From JANWYQ01 sp034432445 (GTDB lineage Bacteria; Chloroflexota; Anaerolineae; JAAEKA01): 26,573 bases of DNA. The stretch lies in assembly GCA_034432445.1 (NCBI GenBank), contig DAOUBX010000283.1, positions 1 through 26,573 on the forward strand, given 5' to 3'. Shown here piece after piece: positions 23,814-26,573 of the stretch (within the stretch, counting starts at the first letter, position 1; the number at the start of each line of letters is the position of its first letter). The position numbers and the translations under genes were made by a program. The notes under the pieces were generated by a model. That model ran no database searches, had not been told where the DNA came from, and saw only the letters and a list, made by a program, of their open reading frames with translations.

Positions 23814-25997
23814 ATGTCCATTGCATTCACTCCCGCCATCGCCCAAGAGCTCGGCCTGCGCGCCGAACAAGTCGCCGGCGCCGTGCAGTTGCTGGACGCC
23901 GGCAACACCATCCCCTTCATCGCTCGCTACCGCAAGGAGATCACCGGCGGCCTAGACGAGGTGCAACTGCGCCAGGTGGAGGCCCGTCTGACCTACCTGC
24001 GCAACCTGCAAGAGCGCAAGGAGACGGTGCTGGCCTCCATCGCCGAGCAAGGCAAGCTGACCGACGAGTTGCGTGCCGCCATCGCCAACGCCGCCACCCT
24101 GCAGCAGGTCGAGGATCTCTACCTGCCCTACAAGCCCAAGCGGCGCACGCGCGCCACCATCGCGCGCGAGCGCGGGCTGGAGCCGCTGGCCGACTTGATG
24201 GCTGCACAATGGGTAGGGGTTTTCGTCGACGAGCTGGCGCAACGCTTCCTCAACACCGAGGTCGCCACGGTCGAGGAGGCCCTGGCCGGCGCGCGCGACA
24301 TCATCGCCGAGCAAGTCAGCGAGGACGCTATTGCGCGTGAGATGGCCCGCCGCGCCACGGCGGATGAGGGCGTGCTGCGCGTGCGGCTGGCCAGGCAAGA
24401 CGCCGACCCCACCGGCAAATACCAGATGTATCACGACTTCAAGGCGCCCGTGAGCCAAGTCCCGGCGCACCAACTGCTGGCCATCAACCGCGGGGAGAAA
24501 GAAGGTGCGCTCAAAGTGGCGCTGGACGCGCCGGACGAGCTGATCATCGGCCAGATCGAGGGTCGCGTCGTGCACACACCGGCCTCCCCCTTTGCCCCGC
24601 ATCTGCGCGCGGCGGTCGAGGACGGCTACCAGCGGCTGATCGCGCCGGCCATCGAGCGCGAGCTGCGCGGCGACCTCACCGAGCACTCGGATGACCACGC
24701 CATCCAGGTCTTCGCCGCCAACCTCAAGGCGCTGCTGCTGCAGCCGCCCGTGCGCGGCAAGGTGGTGATGGGCATCGACCCCGGCTTCCGCACCGGCTGC
24801 AAAGTCGCCATCGTCGACGGCATGGGCAAGTACTTGGCCAGCTTCACGATCTATCCGCACGAGCCGCAGCGCGAGCGACAGCGCAGCAAGGAGCTGCTGG
24901 CTGCGGCTATCGAGCGCTACGGCGTGGACGTCATCGCCATTGGCAACGGCACGGCCAGCCGGGAAACGGAGGCGGTGGTGGGGGAGGTGATTGCAGAGTG
25001 GGGAGAGAGGGAAAGGAAGGAAAGGAGGGAAAAGGGGGAGAAGGCAGTGGCGTATGTGATCGTGAACGAGGCGGGGGCGAGCGTGTATTCGGCGTCGGAG
25101 GAGGCGCGGCGCGAGTTCCCGGAGCTGGACGTGTCGATGCGCGGCGCGGTGAGCATTGCCCGACGCTTGCAGGACCCGTTGGCCGAGCTGGTCAAGATCG
25201 ACGCCAAGAGCATCGGCGTGGGCCTGTACCAACACGACGTAGACCAGAAGAAGCTGGCGCAGACGCTGGACGCCGTGGTCGAGGACGCGGTCAACGCCGT
25301 GGGGGTGGACGTGAACACCGCCTCGCCCGCGCTCTTGCGCTACGTCGCCGGCATCGGCCCCAAGCTGGCGCAGGCTATCGTAGCCCACCGCGAGGCCCAC
25401 GGCCCCTTCCAAAGCCGCGCCGACCTGCTCAAGGTCAAGGGTCTAGGGCCCAAGGCCTACCAGCAGGCAGCCGGCTTCCTGCGCGTGCCGGAGAGCAAGA
25501 CCCCCCTCGACCGCACCACCGTGCACCCGGAGAGCTACGGCGTGGTGCAGAACCTGCTGGAGCTGGCCGGGCTGAACCTCCGCATGGCCGACTTCGGCAA
25601 CCGCTTGCGTCAGTTCCGCCAGAGCCAGAAAATCGAAGACCTGGCCGCCGTGCTGGAGGTGGGCGCACCCACGCTGGAGGACATCTTTGAAGCGCTGCTG
25701 CAGCCGGGCCGCGACCCGCGCGACGACCTGCCGGCGCCCCTGCTGCGCCGCGACGTGCTGAGCATCGACGACCTGCAGGAAGGGATGATCCTCACCGGCA
25801 CCGTGCGTAACGTCGTCGACTTCGGCGCCTTCGTCGACATCGGCGTCAAGCAGGATGGCCTGGTGCACGTCAGCCAGATGGCCGAGCGCTACGTGCGCAA
25901 CCCGCACGAGGTCGTGCACGTGGGCGACGTGGTGCAGGTGAGGGTGGTGAAGATCGACAAGGAGCGAGGTCGGGTGGGGCTGAGTATGCGCGTGTAA
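23814..25997 (+). CDS. tex: Tex-type transcription accessory / S1 RNA-binding protein
   Basis: 727 residues. Tex binds RNA and DNA and has been linked to transcription and transcription-coupled processes. The N-terminal Tex region includes NTIPFIARYRKEITGGLDEVQLRQ and EDLYLPYKPKRRTRATIARE. A YqgF/RuvC-like domain starts near 318 (KVVMGIDPGFRTGCKVAIVD) and includes IAIGNGTASRETE and VNEAGASVYSASE. Helix-hairpin-helix motifs lie at about 501-557 (YVAGIGPKLAQAIV, VKGLGPKAYQQ), and the S1 domain at about 655-727 (GMILTGTVRNVVDFGAFVDIG). Odd: a highly charged insertion at about 395-411 (Glu/Arg/Lys) encoded by a 45-nt purine-only tract, next to the YqgF site. Start 23814 gives the usual N-terminus but has no SD; translation may be leaderless. 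Confidence 0.95.
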   Translation: MSIAFTPAIAQELGLRAEQVAGAVQLLDAGNTIPFIARYRKEITGGLDEVQLRQVEARLTYLRNLQERKETVLASIAEQGKLTDELRAAIANAATLQQVEDLYLPYKPKRRTRATIARERGLEPLADLMAAQWVGVFVDELAQRFLNTEVATVEEALAGARDIIAEQVSEDAIAREMARRATADEGVLRVRLARQDADPTGKYQMYHDFKAPVSQVPAHQLLAINRGEKEGALKVALDAPDELIIGQIEGRVVHTPASPFAPHLRAAVEDGYQRLIAPAIERELRGDLTEHSDDHAIQVFAANLKALLLQPPVRGKVVMGIDPGFRTGCKVAIVDGMGKYLASFTIYPHEPQRERQRSKELLAAAIERYGVDVIAIGNGTASRETEAVVGEVIAEWGERERKERREKGEKAVAYVIVNEAGASVYSASEEARREFPELDVSMRGAVSIARRLQDPLAELVKIDAKSIGVGLYQHDVDQKKLAQTLDAVVEDAVNAVGVDVNTASPALLRYVAGIGPKLAQAIVAHREAHGPFQSRADLLKVKGLGPKAYQQAAGFLRVPESKTPLDRTTVHPESYGVVQNLLELAGLNLRMADFGNRLRQFRQSQKIEDLAAVLEVGAPTLEDIFEALLQPGRDPRDDLPAPLLRRDVLSIDDLQEGMILTGTVRNVVDFGAFVDIGVKQDGLVHVSQMAERYVRNPHEVVHVGDVVQVRVVKIDKERGRVGLSMRV
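25000..25044 (+). repeat. 45-nt uninterrupted polypurine tract within tex
   Basis: Only G and A occur from 25000 to 25044, with repeated GGGAAAGGAA-like units. It encodes a short Glu/Arg/Lys-rich insertion and looks like a microsatellite-type expansion. Confidence 0.7.
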
Positions 25998-26034
25998 GGC
26001 CAAAGTCGTCGCTTTCTGCCGTGTGACTCGGTTG

Positions 26035-26043
26035 TGATATAAG
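26035..26043 (+). promoter_or_regulatory. Candidate extended -10 (TGATATAAG) for the decayed toxin-antitoxin pair
   Basis: TATAAG at 26038-26043 with TG one base upstream; no good -35. SD AGGAG (26071-26075) lies 10 nt before the antitoxin ATG. Confidence 0.35.
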
Positions 26044-26085
26044 ACAAAAGGTAACCAAGGTGCTGCGTTCAGGAGACTAAGTACG

Positions 26086-26358
26086 ATGTCCTATAGTGTT
26101 TCTGTATCCCCGGATGTCTATGCCCTATGGAGGTAACTAGCGCACCAATCCAAAGTCCCTCTGGATAAGGTTGCAGATGAGGCGCTACGCCGATACCTGC
26201 GACTGGATGATGCGACATGGCGACAGTCGTTCGATGCATTGCCCACGCGCGTGCAAGCGAATTCGGAGCAGTACAGTTCAGAGGAAATCGAAGCGGACAT
26301 CACTGCAGCAGCCGAAGAAGTGAAGGAGCTACGCCGTGCCCGTCGTAGCGTTGGTTGA
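26086..26358 (+). pseudogene. Antitoxin-like gene with in-frame stop
   Basis: A 91-codon frame starting ATG after SD AGGAG. Codons 1-16 read MSYSVSVSPDVYALWR, codon 17 is TAA (26134-26136), and the same frame continues LAHQSKVPLDKVADEALRRY and on to EEIEADITAAAEEVKELRRARRSVG. The continuous helical, charged sequence on both sides of the stop argues for one original protein of about 90 residues. A single base change (for example CAA to TAA) would explain the stop. No ATG or GTG follows in frame to restart. It overlaps the PIN toxin remnant by 23 nt, as coupled antitoxin-toxin genes often do. The exact antitoxin family was not recognised; the partner identifies its likely role. Confidence 0.75.
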
Positions 26359-26407
26359 CACCAACGTTTGGATCTCGGCGCTGATCACCCCCCATGGCTA
26401 CTTGTAG
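26336..26407 (+). pseudogene. PIN-domain toxin remnant (5' fragment)
   Basis: The GTG frame reads VPVVALVDTNVWISALITPHGYL and then TAG. LVDTNVWISAL with the first catalytic Asp (D8) and TPHG is the start of PIN-family ribonuclease toxins, which are about 130-150 residues. Only 23 codons remain; the following 166 nt do not continue a PIN domain in any frame, so the body was deleted or replaced. It cannot be active, since the other three acidic residues are missing. Confidence 0.75.
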
Positions 26408-26573
26408 CGCAATAATAATCTCAGTAGTTCACGATTCTCTGTTCGCAATGCGCACTTCTGAAGATCGACAAATCAGATGCCCATGCGCGTCGGCGCACAA
26501 CCGTCAATGAAAGCGCGGCGGGCACGGTCGGAGACCGGCCCGAGCGATTTTCAGGTTAGTCCGACATTCGCGT
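26408..26573. other. Unassigned end of window after the toxin breakpoint
   Basis: 166 nt with no credible gene. The first 80 nt are visibly less GC-rich than the rest of the window. Near the end a short hairpin CGGTC-GGA-GACCG (26525-26537) lies in a GC-rich stretch that looks like a non-coding repeat. Confidence 0.4.

Noticed and set aside
23952..25412. Long minus-strand open frame opposite tex
   Set aside because: Same reason: tex is a clear full-length family member, and the antisense product has no motif.

Overview
This 26.6 kb window is a high-GC bacterial chromosome segment, most likely from a Chloroflexota (Anaerolineae/Caldilineae-type) organism. I infer this from three things: DNA topoisomerase I carries two N-terminal DUF5679-type zinc ribbons, a FolK domain is fused to an archaeal-like (MptA/FolE2) GTP cyclohydrolase, and several membrane and lipoproteins have a Chloroflexota-like architecture. 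No rRNA, tRNA or CRISPR array was seen. No 16S marker is present, so the phylum call is an inference.

Left part (1-13.5 kb) is a mosaic of mostly independent metabolic and envelope genes. It starts with the 3' part of a STAND/AAA-type ATPase with TPR repeats. Then come the folK-mptA fusion and a GlsB/YeaQ-type small membrane protein on the minus strand. On the plus strand follow an aldo/keto reductase, a DUF333/PPC-like lipoprotein, an MscS channel, a zinc alcohol dehydrogenase, a DUF362 protein and mutY. A minus-strand ornithine aminotransferase (rocD) with a clear terminator and promoter closes this part.

Central part (13.8-21.8 kb) is a plus-strand information-processing block: a Nudix hydrolase, rpsP-khpA, rimM, dprA-topA-xerC, then a two-pass membrane protein of unknown function. 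The usual partners ffh, trmD and rplS are absent beside rpsP/rimM. A hairpin with a short T-run separates khpA from rimM, and a near-consensus promoter starts dprA.

Right part (22.1-26.6 kb): dgt overlaps a small unknown gene on the minus strand, and that gene is divergent from tex. The two promoters have their -35 boxes only 7 bp apart, and tex may be leaderless. The window ends with a decayed toxin-antitoxin pair: the antitoxin has an in-frame stop, and the PIN toxin breaks off after 23 codons. After it comes sequence of different character.

Beyond the genes, the intergenic spaces are rich in small repeats of several families: 7-nt-period arrays that overlap stop codons, a GTCATTGCGAG-type perfect inverted repeat, a four-hairpin element, a CCCTTCGGGTTTCC inverted repeat, and copies of a CAAGTGCCCGGC-type repeat. 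Many promoters share GG directly before the -10 box (GGTACAAT/GGTAGAAT). I saw no convincing new multi-gene system. The best novelty candidates are the repeat families, the promoter signature, the folK-mptA fusion and the unknown membrane protein.
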